This document shows positions 9,901 through 18,527 of a DNA stretch of 64,000 bases, one piece after another (within the stretch, counting starts at the first letter, position 1; each line of letters starts with the position of its first letter). Made by a program: the position numbers and the translations under genes. A model generated the notes under the pieces. The model worked only from the letters and a program-made list of their open reading frames with translations. It ran no database searches and was not told the origin of the DNA. The DNA comes from Flavobacterium sp. N2820 (GTDB lineage Bacteria; Bacteroidota; Bacteroidia; Flavobacteriales; Flavobacteriaceae), in the NCBI RefSeq assembly GCF_025947285.1, contig NZ_CP110008.1:496001-560000 (forward strand), read 5' to 3'.

Positions 9901-11777
9901 CAAACTGGACTGTTTTATATACATATAATAATACAAATGTACCAGCTCCAACAGGAACAACTAACATTATTGACTTAGATGCTTTTGCTGGTCAGGATGT
10001 TCGTTTTGCTTATAGAGCTGTTGAAGGTGCTACTGATGGTGGTGCTGACTTACAGTTTTTTGTTGATAATTTTGAAGTAAGATTAACACCTTCTTTACCT
10101 CCTTCATGTGCATCTAACGTAGTCGCTACTCCTGATGCTGCTTGTGGGAATTTTGCAAACTCAATTACTTGGGACGCTACAGTTGGTGCTGATGGATATT
10201 ATTTAACAATAGGTACATCAACTGGTGCTTCAGACGTTTTAAATAATGCTGACTTAGGTAATGTATTGAATTATTCTTTCGTAGGAACAATTGGTACTAC
10301 TTATTACTATACGTTATTACCTTATAATGGGGTAGGACCTGCAACAAGTTGTACAGAAATGAGTTTTGTTACCAATTCAAACGGTTGTTACTGTGTTTCT
10401 GCACCAACATCTGTTGATGGAACGGGTATTACAAATGTTCAAATTGTTGCAACTGATTTCCCAAATACTGTAGCAACTGCTCCTGTATATAACGATCATA
10501 CTGCAACAGTTGTAGCTATGTCACAAGGAATTAGTAATAATGTTCAGATTGCTTTTAACACATCAGTTTTTGATTATAACACTGTGATTTGGATTGATTT
10601 TAATGATGATTTTAACTTTGCACCATCTGAAATAGTATACACTGGTTTATCTAGTGCAACTAGTCCAAATACTTTAAATGCCTCTTTTGTTATGCCTGGT
10701 ACTGCACCGTTAGGTCAACACAGAATGAGAATTGTAGCTACTGATGGTTTACAAACACCTTCAAACCCATGTTATTCTGCATCTTACGGTGAAACAGCAG
10801 ATTTTACTATTAATATAGTTGCTGCTTCTTGTGCTCCTGCTGCAATTGCTTCATCTACAGTAACTCCAGATTGTGCAAATGCGCAATTCTCTGTTGCTAT
10901 TGATGTAACTGCTTTAGGTAGTGGTACACCATCTATCACAGATGGAACAACAACTTGGCCTATAGCTGCAGTTGGTGTTGTAAATGTTGGTCCATTTGCT
11001 GATGGATCTTCAGTATCTTTAACAGTGTTACACGGTTCAGATGTTACATGTAATTTACCTTTAGGGTCTTTCACATATACTTGTCCAGCTGTAAATGATG
11101 ATTTATGTAATGCGCTTCCTATAACAGTTAATGCTACTTCTACAGGAACACAATATAATAATGTTGGTGCTACAGGACAAACTAGTGAGCCTTCAGCTGC
11201 TTGTTTTAGTCAAGGGATTAATGGTTCAGTATGGTTTAGTTTTGTTGCTCCTGCTTCTGGTGAAGTTATTATTACAACTGATATCGCCGGTGCTACTGCA
11301 ACAGATACTGAAATTGCTGTTTATGCTGCAACTGGGGTAACATGTTCAGATATGACTACACTTGGAGCTGCATTAGGTTGTGACCAAGATAGTGGAACTA
11401 CAATTAATTATAATTCAGTATTAAATTTACCTGGTTTAACAGCTGGTAATACTTATTACATTCAAGTTGATGATTATGGTTTTGGAACAAGTCAAGGTTC
11501 TTTTGGTTTACAAGTTACAGAAGTTTTAAGTTCTGATAATTTTGATGCTAATAACTTTGTTGCGTATCCAAACCCAGTGAAAGATATTTTCAATATATCT
11601 TACTCATCTGAAATTTCTTCTGTTAGAATAATTAATTTATTAGGACAAGAAGTTATCTCAACTGAAGTAAATGCAACTTCAACACAAATTGATATGTCTC
11701 AATTAAGTTCTGGTGCTTACATTGTTAATGTAACAGTAGGAGATACTATTAAAACAATTAAAGTTGTTAAGCAATAA
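6960..11777 (+). CDS. giant secreted multidomain adhesin-like protein with T9SS type A sorting domain (paralog 1)
   Basis: A 1605-residue protein exported by Sec (signal MKKITLWLFALFTCWQINA, cut before Gln20) and then by the type IX system. Domains in order: an N-terminal beta domain (20-225); fibronectin III (about 230-320); adhesin/choice-of-anchor-J-like (320-488); fibronectin III (490-585); MAM-like (588-765); fibronectin III (768-862); adhesin-like (864-1042); a fibronectin-like domain; GEVED domain with WIDFNDD (about 1136-1290); PPC-like domain starting NDDLCNALPI (about 1375-1520); and the T9SS type A tail from YPNPVKD (about 1540) to the end. The boundary residues CxxP repeat between modules. 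No catalytic motif was recognised, so adhesion or matrix binding is inferred. The next gene is its paralog with a nearly identical tail. Confidence 0.88.
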   Translation: MKKITLWLFALFTCWQINAQVSSYGFSQSTGTYNEITGGTVLGIATNDDTSFPANPIGFSFYYNGANYTQFSVNSNGFLALGATVASSYTALTDGTSNNVVAALNGDLQGNATTGELSYQLSGTAPNQVLTVQWKSYRHYNATGDNYNFQIKLHETTNLIEVVYGTFAQNATDRTRQVGLRGASNADFNNRTTTADWSATTAGGTNAANCALTATVIPASGLTFTWTPPSCAAPGGFVASAITPTSATISWNAAVPVPSTGYEYYYSSVNTAPTGAGTPIAALTDNLTSLSVNTPYYVWLRSDCGGGTFSAWSGPFTFQTPCNPYSVPYFEGFESGYVHNATVGGCLTQATVTGTQVWTANSTFTDYNRTPRTGSYNAFLRYGNEDWLFIPIDLVAGTSYRVSLYARQDGATAANSNMAISYGVANNAAAMTNSIVAATGIINGNYQEIVGDFIPATSGTYYVGIKGFMNGTPWYISLDDISIALSPTCLNPTTLAASNITSSSVNLSWVDITGSQTNFEYVIQAPGTGIPTGAGTAVTGTSVTGATLDINAAPLAANTTYEVYVRADCGGGDFSTWSGPITFKTLCNAVVAPWTYDVESAAATTNSSISDCWSSIPTANNGAFRWDVDAAGGTPSNFSTGPAGAYSGVKYFYTEASSGATGAVAELYTPLVNISALTEPTLQFYYHMRGINMGELHVDVYNGTAWVNDVDVIIGQQQAAATDPWLQKVVDLSAYTGTIQVRFRGIRGAGFESDMSIDDITFDEAPACLPVNNLTLSNITSGSVQVDWSDMSAVGQFDFEYAIQVQGTGTPTGAGVAVADITVVDTNDITATPLAPNSPYEVYVRADCGGGLYSDWVGPVNFTTECATYAAPYLELFNTFLPACWQAADNGNLVAGPATFGASGWFADGFGNVGFTGAINYNIWLAQANDWVISPTINIPASGYELKFDAAATQYGGTNAPTTAWEADDFVEVLVSTAGYTNWTVLYTYNNTNVPAPTGTTNIIDLDAFAGQDVRFAYRAVEGATDGGADLQFFVDNFEVRLTPSLPPSCASNVVATPDAACGNFANSITWDATVGADGYYLTIGTSTGASDVLNNADLGNVLNYSFVGTIGTTYYYTLLPYNGVGPATSCTEMSFVTNSNGCYCVSAPTSVDGTGITNVQIVATDFPNTVATAPVYNDHTATVVAMSQGISNNVQIAFNTSVFDYNTVIWIDFNDDFNFAPSEIVYTGLSSATSPNTLNASFVMPGTAPLGQHRMRIVATDGLQTPSNPCYSASYGETADFTINIVAASCAPAAIASSTVTPDCANAQFSVAIDVTALGSGTPSITDGTTTWPIAAVGVVNVGPFADGSSVSLTVLHGSDVTCNLPLGSFTYTCPAVNDDLCNALPITVNATSTGTQYNNVGATGQTSEPSAACFSQGINGSVWFSFVAPASGEVIITTDIAGATATDTEIAVYAATGVTCSDMTTLGAALGCDQDSGTTINYNSVLNLPGLTAGNTYYIQVDDYGFGTSQGSFGLQVTEVLSSDNFDANNFVAYPNPVKDIFNISYSSEISSVRIINLLGQEVISTEVNATSTQIDMSQLSSGAYIVNVTVGDTIKTIKVVKQ

Positions 11778-11802
11778 TTAGATTTTTAAATCTTTTATAA
11801 TT

Positions 11803-11833
11803 AAAAGTCCCGATTTATCGGGACTTTTTTGTT
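11803..11833 (+). terminator. Rho-independent terminator after T9SS paralog 1
   Basis: AAAAGTCCCGA and TCGGGACTTTT form an 11-bp stem closed by TTTA and continued by T residues. It has the same stem core as the terminator after paralog 2 (16811-16836), as if the two gene-plus-terminator units had duplicated together. Confidence 0.92.
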
Positions 11834-11937
11834 TTATTATAACATTGTAAATTAAATATGTTATATATTGATTTATATTGTTTTTATGTGTGTAAATATT
11901 ATTAATTTCACAAAATTATTTATTAAAGAACAATATC

Positions 11938-14900
11938 ATGAAAAAAATTACGTATCTATTATTTGTTTTCTTTTTGAGTTGGCAGGTCAATGCTCAGCTC
12001 TTTCAAGTTGCTACATGTAATGGAACCATAGCTAGTAATGTTTATGGCCCCATGAATAGTACTACAAATGCTAGTGCAACAAACCGAACGGCGGTTATTT
12101 ATCCTGCTTCTCAATTAGTGGGAATTGCTGGTCAAGAGCTTACAGATGTCTATTTTAAAAGACTTACAGCTGCTGGAGCAATAGGAGGAACGCCTAACTT
12201 CAAAGTGTATTTAAAAGAAACAACTGCAACAGATTTCGGTGCTGGAGCTATAGATTGGGCTACAGAAATTGCGACTGCTACATTGGTCTATGATGCTGAT
12301 CCAGCTGCAAGTGCTGGAACAACTGCTGGTTGGAAAAATTTTGCATTTAGTACTAACTTTACTTACAGCGGAACAAATAATTTAGCTGTATACATGGAAT
12401 ATGTAAATACAGGAAATGCCACCACTATTGGTTGGGAATATGAGTATAGCGCTCCATGTATTAATACAGGAAATAATAATACTACCAAGTATGTTAATAA
12501 TACAACTGGGACTCTTGGAACATCTCTTGCTACTTCAAATTATAGAAGACCTTGGATAGCATTTGACTTTACAGTATTATGTCCAGCACCAACAAATTTA
12601 ACTGCAACAAATGTAACTTCGTCTTCAGTTGATTTATCATGGACTACAGGAGCATCTGAAACAGAATGGCAATATGTAATTCAGCCTCAAGGTACTGGTT
12701 TACCTACTGGTTCTGGAACATCAACCACTTCAAATTCTTTTACAAATTCAACTTTATCACCTGCAACAAGTTATGAAGTTTATGTTAGGTCATATTGTAA
12801 TGTTACAGACCAAAGTGTTTGGGTAGGACCAATAAATTTCACTACTTTATGTGCACCTTTAACGGTTCCTTCTTTAGAGCCGTTTGATACTTTTTTACCA
12901 AACTGTTGGGATGAAGCAGATAACGGAGATTTAGTTGCTGGTCCAGCAACTTTTGGTGCTGGAGTTTGGGCTGTAGATGGTTTTGCGAATAACGGCACTA
13001 CAGGTGCGATTAAAGTACTTTTGTCTGTAGCAGCAGATAATGATTGGGTAGTATCACCACAATATGTTATTCCTACAACAGGTTATCAATTAAAATTTGA
13101 TGCAGCGGCTACGCAATCGGGAGCAACAACAGCACCAACATCGCCTTGGGAATCAGATGATTTTGTTGAGGTTTTGGTTTCAACAACAGGTTCTACAAAT
13201 TGGACAGTGTTGGATACATATAATGATACTAATGTTCCTTCAAATATGGGGGATGTAAATTTTATTAATTTAGATGCTTATGCAGGACAAACTGTTAGAT
13301 TTGCATTTAGAGCAGTAGAAGGACCAAATGATGGTGCAGCTGCAATTGAATTTTTTGTTGATAATTTTGAGATTAGATTGACTCCTGCTTGTTTAGAAGT
13401 TTCTTCTTTAGCAGTGAATAATATTACTTCAGCTTCAGCTGATTTATCATGGTTAGAAAATGGAACCGCTACACTTTGGAATATTGAATACGGAGTGACT
13501 GGTTTTACCTTGGGAACAGGAACTCAAGTTTTAGGAGTAAATACTAATCCTTATTCATTAGGTGGTTTAGCTCCTATTACTACATATGATTTTTATGTTC
13601 AAGTAGATTGTGGAGGTTTAGGTACTAGTGTATGGGTTGGTCCATTATCTTTTACTACATTGTGCGCACCAGTTGTTGCACCTTGGACATATGATGTTGA
13701 AACAGCAGCAGCTACAACGAATTCTACTATTGATGATTGTTGGGATTCGAATCCAACAGGAACTACAGCTGCATTTAGATGGAATGTTGATGACAACGGT
13801 GGAACTCCTTCTACTGCAACTACAGGACCTTCTGGAGCTTTTTCTGGAGTTAAATATTTTTACACCGAGGGGACAAGTGGAACCACAGGAGCTGAAGCAG
13901 AATTATATACACCATTAGTTAATATTAACGCCTTAGCAACTCCATCACTTCAATATTATTATCATATGTTTGGTAGTAATATTGGTGAACTACATGTTGA
14001 TATTTTTGATGGAACAACTTGGACAAATAGCGTTGATGTTATCGTTGGTCAACAACAAACTGCAGGAAGTGATCCATGGGTTTTAAAAGTAGTTAGTTTA
14101 GCTACTTATTCAGGAACTATTCAAGTTAGATTCAGAGCAATTAGAGGTGCTGGAGGAAATTGTGATATTTCATTAGATAATATCGCTTTTGTTGAAGCAC
14201 CCGCTTGTTTACCACCATCAAATATTGTAGCTAGTAATGTTACAGATACATCGGTTCAATTGGATTGGAGTGATATGTCAGCAGATGGACAATTTGATTT
14301 TGAATATGTAATTCAGCCTCAAGGAACTGGAACACCAACAAGTGCAGGGATACAAGTTGCAGACATTACAGTTATAGATAATTCATTGACATCAGTAACA
14401 GCTTATGAGGCTTATGTAAGATCTGATTGTGGTGGTGGATTGTTTAGTGCTTGGGTAGGGCCAATAAATTTCACAACAACATGTTCAGTATTTACAGTAC
14501 CTTCTTTAGAACAATTTACTACTTATGTTCCTAACTGTTGGGAAGAAGCTGATAATGGTGATTTAATTGCTGGACCAGCTACATTTGGTGCTAGTTCATG
14601 GATTGCTGATGGTTTTGGTAATGTTGGAACGTCTGGTTCTGCTAGAATTGAAATATGGACAGCTACTTTAAACGATTGGATTATATCGCCTTTATATGCA
14701 ATTCCTGCAACAGGATTTGAATTGAAATTTGATGCAGCTGTTACTCAGTGGAATACAACTGCTCCATCTACAAATCCATGGGAAGCTGATGATGTAGTGG
14801 AAGTTTTAGTTTCAAATGGAACTACCAACTGGACTGTATTATATACTTATAACAATACAAATGTACCGTCAACAACTGGTACACCAAATATTATTGATTT

Positions 14901-16785
14901 AGATGCTTATGCAGGACAAAATGTTCGTTTTGCTTTCAGAGCATTAGAAGGGGCAGTAAATGGGACTACGGATCTTAATTTTTATGTTGATAATTTTGAA
15001 ATTAGACCAACGCCAGCTTGTCCAGAAGTTACAACTCTAGCTGTTGCAAACATTACTTCTTCTTCAGCTAATTTATCATGGGTTGAAAATGGAACTGCTA
15101 CACTTTGGAATATCGAATATGGTGCACCTGGTTTTACATTAGGAACAGGTATGCAACAATTAGGAGTTACTACAAATCCGTACACTTTAGGAGGATTAAC
15201 TTCAAACACAACTTATGAATTTTATGTACAAGTAGATTGTGGAGGTTTAGGTACTAGTGTATGGGTTGGTCCATTATCTTTTACAACTTCTTGTTCTAAT
15301 TTCATTGCGCCTTGGACATATGATGTTGAAACAGCTGCTTTAACTACCAATTCAACAATTGGTGATTGCTGGACTTCTAATCCAACTGCAACTACAGCTG
15401 CTTATAGATGGGATGTGGATGGTGCAGGTTCAACACCTTCTACAAATACAGGTCCTTCTGGAGCAAATAGTGGAGTTAAATATTTTTATACAGAAGCTAG
15501 TTCTGGGACTACAGGTGCTATTGCATATTTAACACCAGGTACTGTAGATGTAACCGCTTTAACTACACCATATTTAGAATTTTATTACCACATGTATGGA
15601 GCAACTATGGGATCTTTAGAAGTTGAAGTTTTTGATGGTACAACTTGGACAAGTATTTGGTCAATTTCTGGACAACAACAAACAGCAACAACCGATCCTT
15701 GGGTTAGTGTAGGTATTGATGCATCTGCATATGCAGTTGCTGATTTATTGACATTCAGATTTAAAGCAACTAGAGGAACTGATTTTTATGGAGATATTAG
15801 TTTAGATGATATTTCTGTTATTGAAGCTCCATTATGTATTACACCTAATGCTTCAGTAGCTAACATTACTGTGAACTCAGCTGATTTATCTTGGACAACT
15901 ACTACAGGAAATTATGAATATGTTTTAGATAACAATTCAGCTGACCCTGTTGGAAATGGAACGGTAATTAGTGCACAAACATTTAATGCAACCCCATTAA
16001 CTCCTAACACGCAATATTATTTCCATGTTAGAACAGATTGTGGTGCTAGTTTATACAGTGAGTGGACAACTGTTTCATTTACCACTTTACCTGTGCCACC
16101 AGCAAATGATAACTTATGTAATGCAATTCCATTAATAGTTGATGCGGTTTCAACTGGTACAGCTTTTACTAATTTAGCAGCTACTGGTGAAACTAATGAG
16201 CCGGTTCCTGCATGTTTTAACACAGGAATCAACGGTTCAGTTTGGTTTAGTTTTGTAGCACCAGCTTCTGGTCAAGTTATTATAACTACCGATATCGCAG
16301 GAGCTACATTAATTGATACTGAAATTGCTCTTTATGCTGCAACGGGTGTTACTTGTTCAGATTTAACTACTTTAGGTACAGCACTTGCTTGTGACCAAGA
16401 TGGCGGAACAACAATTAATTTTAACTCTGTTATCAATCAAGCTGGTTTAACACCTGGAAACACTTACTATATTCAGGTTGACCGATGGGGAACTGCTACA
16501 AACGGAGATTTTGGAATTGAAGTACAACAAGTATTAAGTTCTGATAATTTTGATAAGAATAGCTTTGTTGCTTATCCAAACCCAGTAAAAGATATTTTCA
16601 ATGTGTCTTATTCTTCTGAAATTTCTTCTGTAAGAGTAATGAATTTATTAGGACAAGAAGTTATCTCAACTGCGGTAAACGCAACTTCAACTCAAATTGA
16701 CATGTCTCAATTAAGTTCGGGTGCTTATATTGTTAATGTAACCGTTGGAGATACAATCAAAACAATTAAAGTTGTTAAGCAATAA
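11938..16785 (+). CDS. giant secreted multidomain adhesin-like protein with T9SS type A sorting domain (paralog 2)
   Basis: A 1615-residue paralog of the preceding gene. Signal peptide MKKITYLLFVFFLSWQVNA. After a distinct N-terminal domain (20-208), modules alternate: fibronectin III, adhesin-like (CAPLTVPSLEPFDTFLPNCW), fibronectin III, MAM-like (APWTYDVETAA), then the same four again, a last fibronectin III, a PPC-like domain (from about 1386) and the T9SS type A tail. The two four-module blocks are offset by exactly 1629 bases (543 codons). A 56-base stretch is identical in both (13600-13655 and 15229-15284), so the gene grew by internal duplication. The final 60 residues match paralog 1 except at a few positions. 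Cell-surface or secreted; the ligand is unknown. Confidence 0.88.
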   Translation: MKKITYLLFVFFLSWQVNAQLFQVATCNGTIASNVYGPMNSTTNASATNRTAVIYPASQLVGIAGQELTDVYFKRLTAAGAIGGTPNFKVYLKETTATDFGAGAIDWATEIATATLVYDADPAASAGTTAGWKNFAFSTNFTYSGTNNLAVYMEYVNTGNATTIGWEYEYSAPCINTGNNNTTKYVNNTTGTLGTSLATSNYRRPWIAFDFTVLCPAPTNLTATNVTSSSVDLSWTTGASETEWQYVIQPQGTGLPTGSGTSTTSNSFTNSTLSPATSYEVYVRSYCNVTDQSVWVGPINFTTLCAPLTVPSLEPFDTFLPNCWDEADNGDLVAGPATFGAGVWAVDGFANNGTTGAIKVLLSVAADNDWVVSPQYVIPTTGYQLKFDAAATQSGATTAPTSPWESDDFVEVLVSTTGSTNWTVLDTYNDTNVPSNMGDVNFINLDAYAGQTVRFAFRAVEGPNDGAAAIEFFVDNFEIRLTPACLEVSSLAVNNITSASADLSWLENGTATLWNIEYGVTGFTLGTGTQVLGVNTNPYSLGGLAPITTYDFYVQVDCGGLGTSVWVGPLSFTTLCAPVVAPWTYDVETAAATTNSTIDDCWDSNPTGTTAAFRWNVDDNGGTPSTATTGPSGAFSGVKYFYTEGTSGTTGAEAELYTPLVNINALATPSLQYYYHMFGSNIGELHVDIFDGTTWTNSVDVIVGQQQTAGSDPWVLKVVSLATYSGTIQVRFRAIRGAGGNCDISLDNIAFVEAPACLPPSNIVASNVTDTSVQLDWSDMSADGQFDFEYVIQPQGTGTPTSAGIQVADITVIDNSLTSVTAYEAYVRSDCGGGLFSAWVGPINFTTTCSVFTVPSLEQFTTYVPNCWEEADNGDLIAGPATFGASSWIADGFGNVGTSGSARIEIWTATLNDWIISPLYAIPATGFELKFDAAVTQWNTTAPSTNPWEADDVVEVLVSNGTTNWTVLYTYNNTNVPSTTGTPNIIDLDAYAGQNVRFAFRALEGAVNGTTDLNFYVDNFEIRPTPACPEVTTLAVANITSSSANLSWVENGTATLWNIEYGAPGFTLGTGMQQLGVTTNPYTLGGLTSNTTYEFYVQVDCGGLGTSVWVGPLSFTTSCSNFIAPWTYDVETAALTTNSTIGDCWTSNPTATTAAYRWDVDGAGSTPSTNTGPSGANSGVKYFYTEASSGTTGAIAYLTPGTVDVTALTTPYLEFYYHMYGATMGSLEVEVFDGTTWTSIWSISGQQQTATTDPWVSVGIDASAYAVADLLTFRFKATRGTDFYGDISLDDISVIEAPLCITPNASVANITVNSADLSWTTTTGNYEYVLDNNSADPVGNGTVISAQTFNATPLTPNTQYYFHVRTDCGASLYSEWTTVSFTTLPVPPANDNLCNAIPLIVDAVSTGTAFTNLAATGETNEPVPACFNTGINGSVWFSFVAPASGQVIITTDIAGATLIDTEIALYAATGVTCSDLTTLGTALACDQDGGTTINFNSVINQAGLTPGNTYYIQVDRWGTATNGDFGIEVQQVLSSDNFDKNSFVAYPNPVKDIFNVSYSSEISSVRVMNLLGQEVISTAVNATSTQIDMSQLSSGAYIVNVTVGDTIKTIKVVKQ
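13600..13655 (+). repeat. 56-base identical internal repeat, copy 1 (copy 2 at 15229-15284)
   Basis: The stretch encoding QVDCGGLGTSVWVGPLSFT is base-for-base identical at 13600-13655 and 15229-15284, with synonymous positions also unchanged. It marks a recent duplication or gene conversion between the two four-module blocks of T9SS paralog 2. Confidence 0.9.
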
Positions 16786-16810
16786 TTAGAGATAAAAATC
16801 TAATATATTA

Positions 16811-16841
16811 AAAAGTCCCGCTTTGGCGGGACTTTTGTTTT
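16811..16841 (+). terminator. Rho-independent terminator after T9SS paralog 2
   Basis: AAAAGTCCCGC and GCGGGACTTTT form an 11-bp stem with loop TTTG and a T-rich tail. The loop supplies the TTG of the next promoter. Confidence 0.92.
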
Positions 16842-16853
16842 TTGCTATATTTG
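16823..16853 (+). promoter_or_regulatory. promoter of the GT2 glycosyltransferase gene
   Basis: TTG at 16823-16825 and TATATTTG at 16846-16853 are 20 bases apart, matching the Flavobacterium consensus. The -33 element lies in the loop and stem of the preceding terminator, a compact overlap. The -7 element ends 13 bases before the ATG at 16867, so the leader would be very short. Confidence 0.55.
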
Positions 16854-16866
16854 TAAAAATTAGAAC

Positions 16867-17865
16867 ATGTATTTTTCTTTTATCATTCCTGTATATAATC
16901 GACCTGACGAAATTGACGAACTATTAGAAAGTTTGTCAAAATTAAAGACTGAATTTATTTTTGAAGTAGTTGTGGTTGAAGATGGTTCAACTATTCCTTG
17001 TGAACACATAATTGAAAAATACAATTCAAAGCTTTCAATATCATATTATTTTAAAGCGAATTCAGGGCCAGGAGATTCTCGTAATTATGGAATGAGAGTT
17101 GCAAAAGGTGATTACTTCATTATTTTAGATTCTGATTGTATTATTCCAGAGGATTATTTACAACATATAACCACAAGTTTACAAAGAGATTATGTCGACT
17201 GTTTTGGTGGGCCGGATGCTGCATTAGATTCTTTTTCGGATGTTCAAAAAGCTATAAATTTTACTATGACGTCTTTTTTAACTACTGGCGGAATTAGAGG
17301 AGGAAGTGAAAAAGTTGATAAATTTCAACCAAGAAGTTTTAACATGGGATTGTCTAAAAAAGCATTTGAAGCATCAAATGGATTCGGAAATATTCATCCC
17401 GGTGAAGATCCAGATTTATCAATTAGATTATGGAATTTAGGCTTCCGAACCAAATTAATAAAAGAAGCTTTCGTATATCATAAAAGAAGAATTAGCTGGA
17501 AAAAATTCCAAATACAAGTTAATAAATTCGGAAAAGCAAGACCAATTCTGAATTCGTGGTATCCAGAATATTCAAAAATTACGTTTTGGTTTCCAAGCTT
17601 ATTTTTATTAGGATTCATTGTTTCAGTTTTGTTGACCTTTGTAAAATTTCCTTATTTCTTGGGATTGTATGTGTTTTATTTTGCACTCTTATTTTGTTCA
17701 TCTTTGTTTATGAACAAAAGTTTTAAAATTGCTACGTATTCAATGTATGCGGCAATCATTCAATTTTATGGCTATGGAAAAGGATTTTTACTTTCATTTT
17801 ATAAAATTTTTGTTTTAAAACAAGAACCACAAAAGGCATTTCCAGAATTATTTTTTAAAAATTAA
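16867..17865 (+). CDS. family 2 glycosyltransferase, membrane-anchored
   Basis: Transfers a sugar from a nucleotide-sugar donor; the acceptor cannot be told from sequence. The GT-A fold starts at once with FSFIIPVYNRPDEIDELLES. The metal-binding DxD motif is DSDC (about residues 89-92), and GEDPDLSIRLW is the ED-type catalytic region. Two hydrophobic segments near residues 238-285 (FPSLFLLGFIVSVLLTF and a following one) anchor the C terminus in the inner membrane. The protein is 332 residues. coaE follows 3 bases after its stop, so the two are cotranscribed although functionally unrelated. Confidence 0.88.
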   Translation: MYFSFIIPVYNRPDEIDELLESLSKLKTEFIFEVVVVEDGSTIPCEHIIEKYNSKLSISYYFKANSGPGDSRNYGMRVAKGDYFIILDSDCIIPEDYLQHITTSLQRDYVDCFGGPDAALDSFSDVQKAINFTMTSFLTTGGIRGGSEKVDKFQPRSFNMGLSKKAFEASNGFGNIHPGEDPDLSIRLWNLGFRTKLIKEAFVYHKRRISWKKFQIQVNKFGKARPILNSWYPEYSKITFWFPSLFLLGFIVSVLLTFVKFPYFLGLYVFYFALLFCSSLFMNKSFKIATYSMYAAIIQFYGYGKGFLLSFYKIFVLKQEPQKAFPELFFKN

Positions 17866-17868
17866 ATA

Positions 17869-18456
17869 ATGACAAGAATTATTGGTTTAACTGGCGGAAT
17901 TGGCAGCGGAAAATCGACTGTAGCAACTTATATTGCTTCAAAAGGAATTCCAGTTTATATTGCTGATGAGGAAGCCAAGAAACTAATGAATTCTAAAAGA
18001 GTTTCTACAAAAATTCAAGCTATTTTTTTAGAAAATATTCTTGACGAGAATGGAAACTTAGATCGAAAAAAAATAGCAGCAATAGTTTTCAATTCTCCAG
18101 AAAAACTATCAGAACTAAACACAATTGTTCACCCTGAAGTCAAGAATCACTTTGCAAAATGGCTTAAAAAGCATAAAAATGCTCCTTTTGTTATCAAAGA
18201 GGTAGCAATTTTATTTGAAACAGGTGGCAATACAGCATGTGACAAGGTTATTTTAATAACAGCTCCACAAGAAATTCGTATTGAAAGAGCAATGAAACGA
18301 GACAATGTGGATAGAGAAAGCATTTTGAAACGCATTCAAAATCAATTACCCGAAGAAGAAAAAATCCAAAAAAGTGATTTTGTAGTATATAATATTGAAC
18401 TACAAAATACGTTTAAAGAAGTAGACCAAATTCTTAAAATTTTATCAAAACCATAA
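17869..18456 (+). CDS. coaE: dephospho-CoA kinase
   Basis: Phosphorylates the 3'-hydroxyl of dephospho-CoA with ATP, the last step of coenzyme A synthesis. The P-loop GLTGGIGSGKST is at residues 6-17, followed by the family's IADEEAKKLM segment (the expected D of the catalytic DAD/ADE region is present) and the lid-region arginines in RAMKRDNVDRESILKRI. It is 195 residues, standard for CoaE. It starts 3 bases after the glycosyltransferase. A weak AAAACC/GGTTTT hairpin after the stop may slow transcription before the kinase gene. Confidence 0.95.
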   Translation: MTRIIGLTGGIGSGKSTVATYIASKGIPVYIADEEAKKLMNSKRVSTKIQAIFLENILDENGNLDRKKIAAIVFNSPEKLSELNTIVHPEVKNHFAKWLKKHKNAPFVIKEVAILFETGGNTACDKVILITAPQEIRIERAMKRDNVDRESILKRIQNQLPEEEKIQKSDFVVYNIELQNTFKEVDQILKILSKP

Positions 18457-18514
18457 AAAAAGGTTTTTATGTTAATCTTTGGTTAATGTATTTTAACAAG
18501 ATATGTTAAAATGT

Positions 18515-18522
18515 TAAATTTG
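18515..18522 (+). promoter_or_regulatory. candidate -7 element for the RprX-like kinase
   Basis: TAAATTTG matches TAnnTTTG and ends only 5 bases before the ATG at 18528. Transcription would start at or within two bases of the start codon, giving a leaderless message. No TTG is present at the expected -33 spacing, so support is partial. Confidence 0.4.
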
Positions 18523-18527
18523 TCTCG

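Noticed and set aside
10784..11074. Antisense and out-of-frame open frames inside the two giant T9SS genes (also 7547-7747, 9100-9282, 11131-11340, 12780-12998, 13599-13918, 14982-15209, 16017-16232)
   Set aside because: They are low-complexity shadows of Thr/Gly/Ala-rich coding sequence with no signal, motif or promoter.
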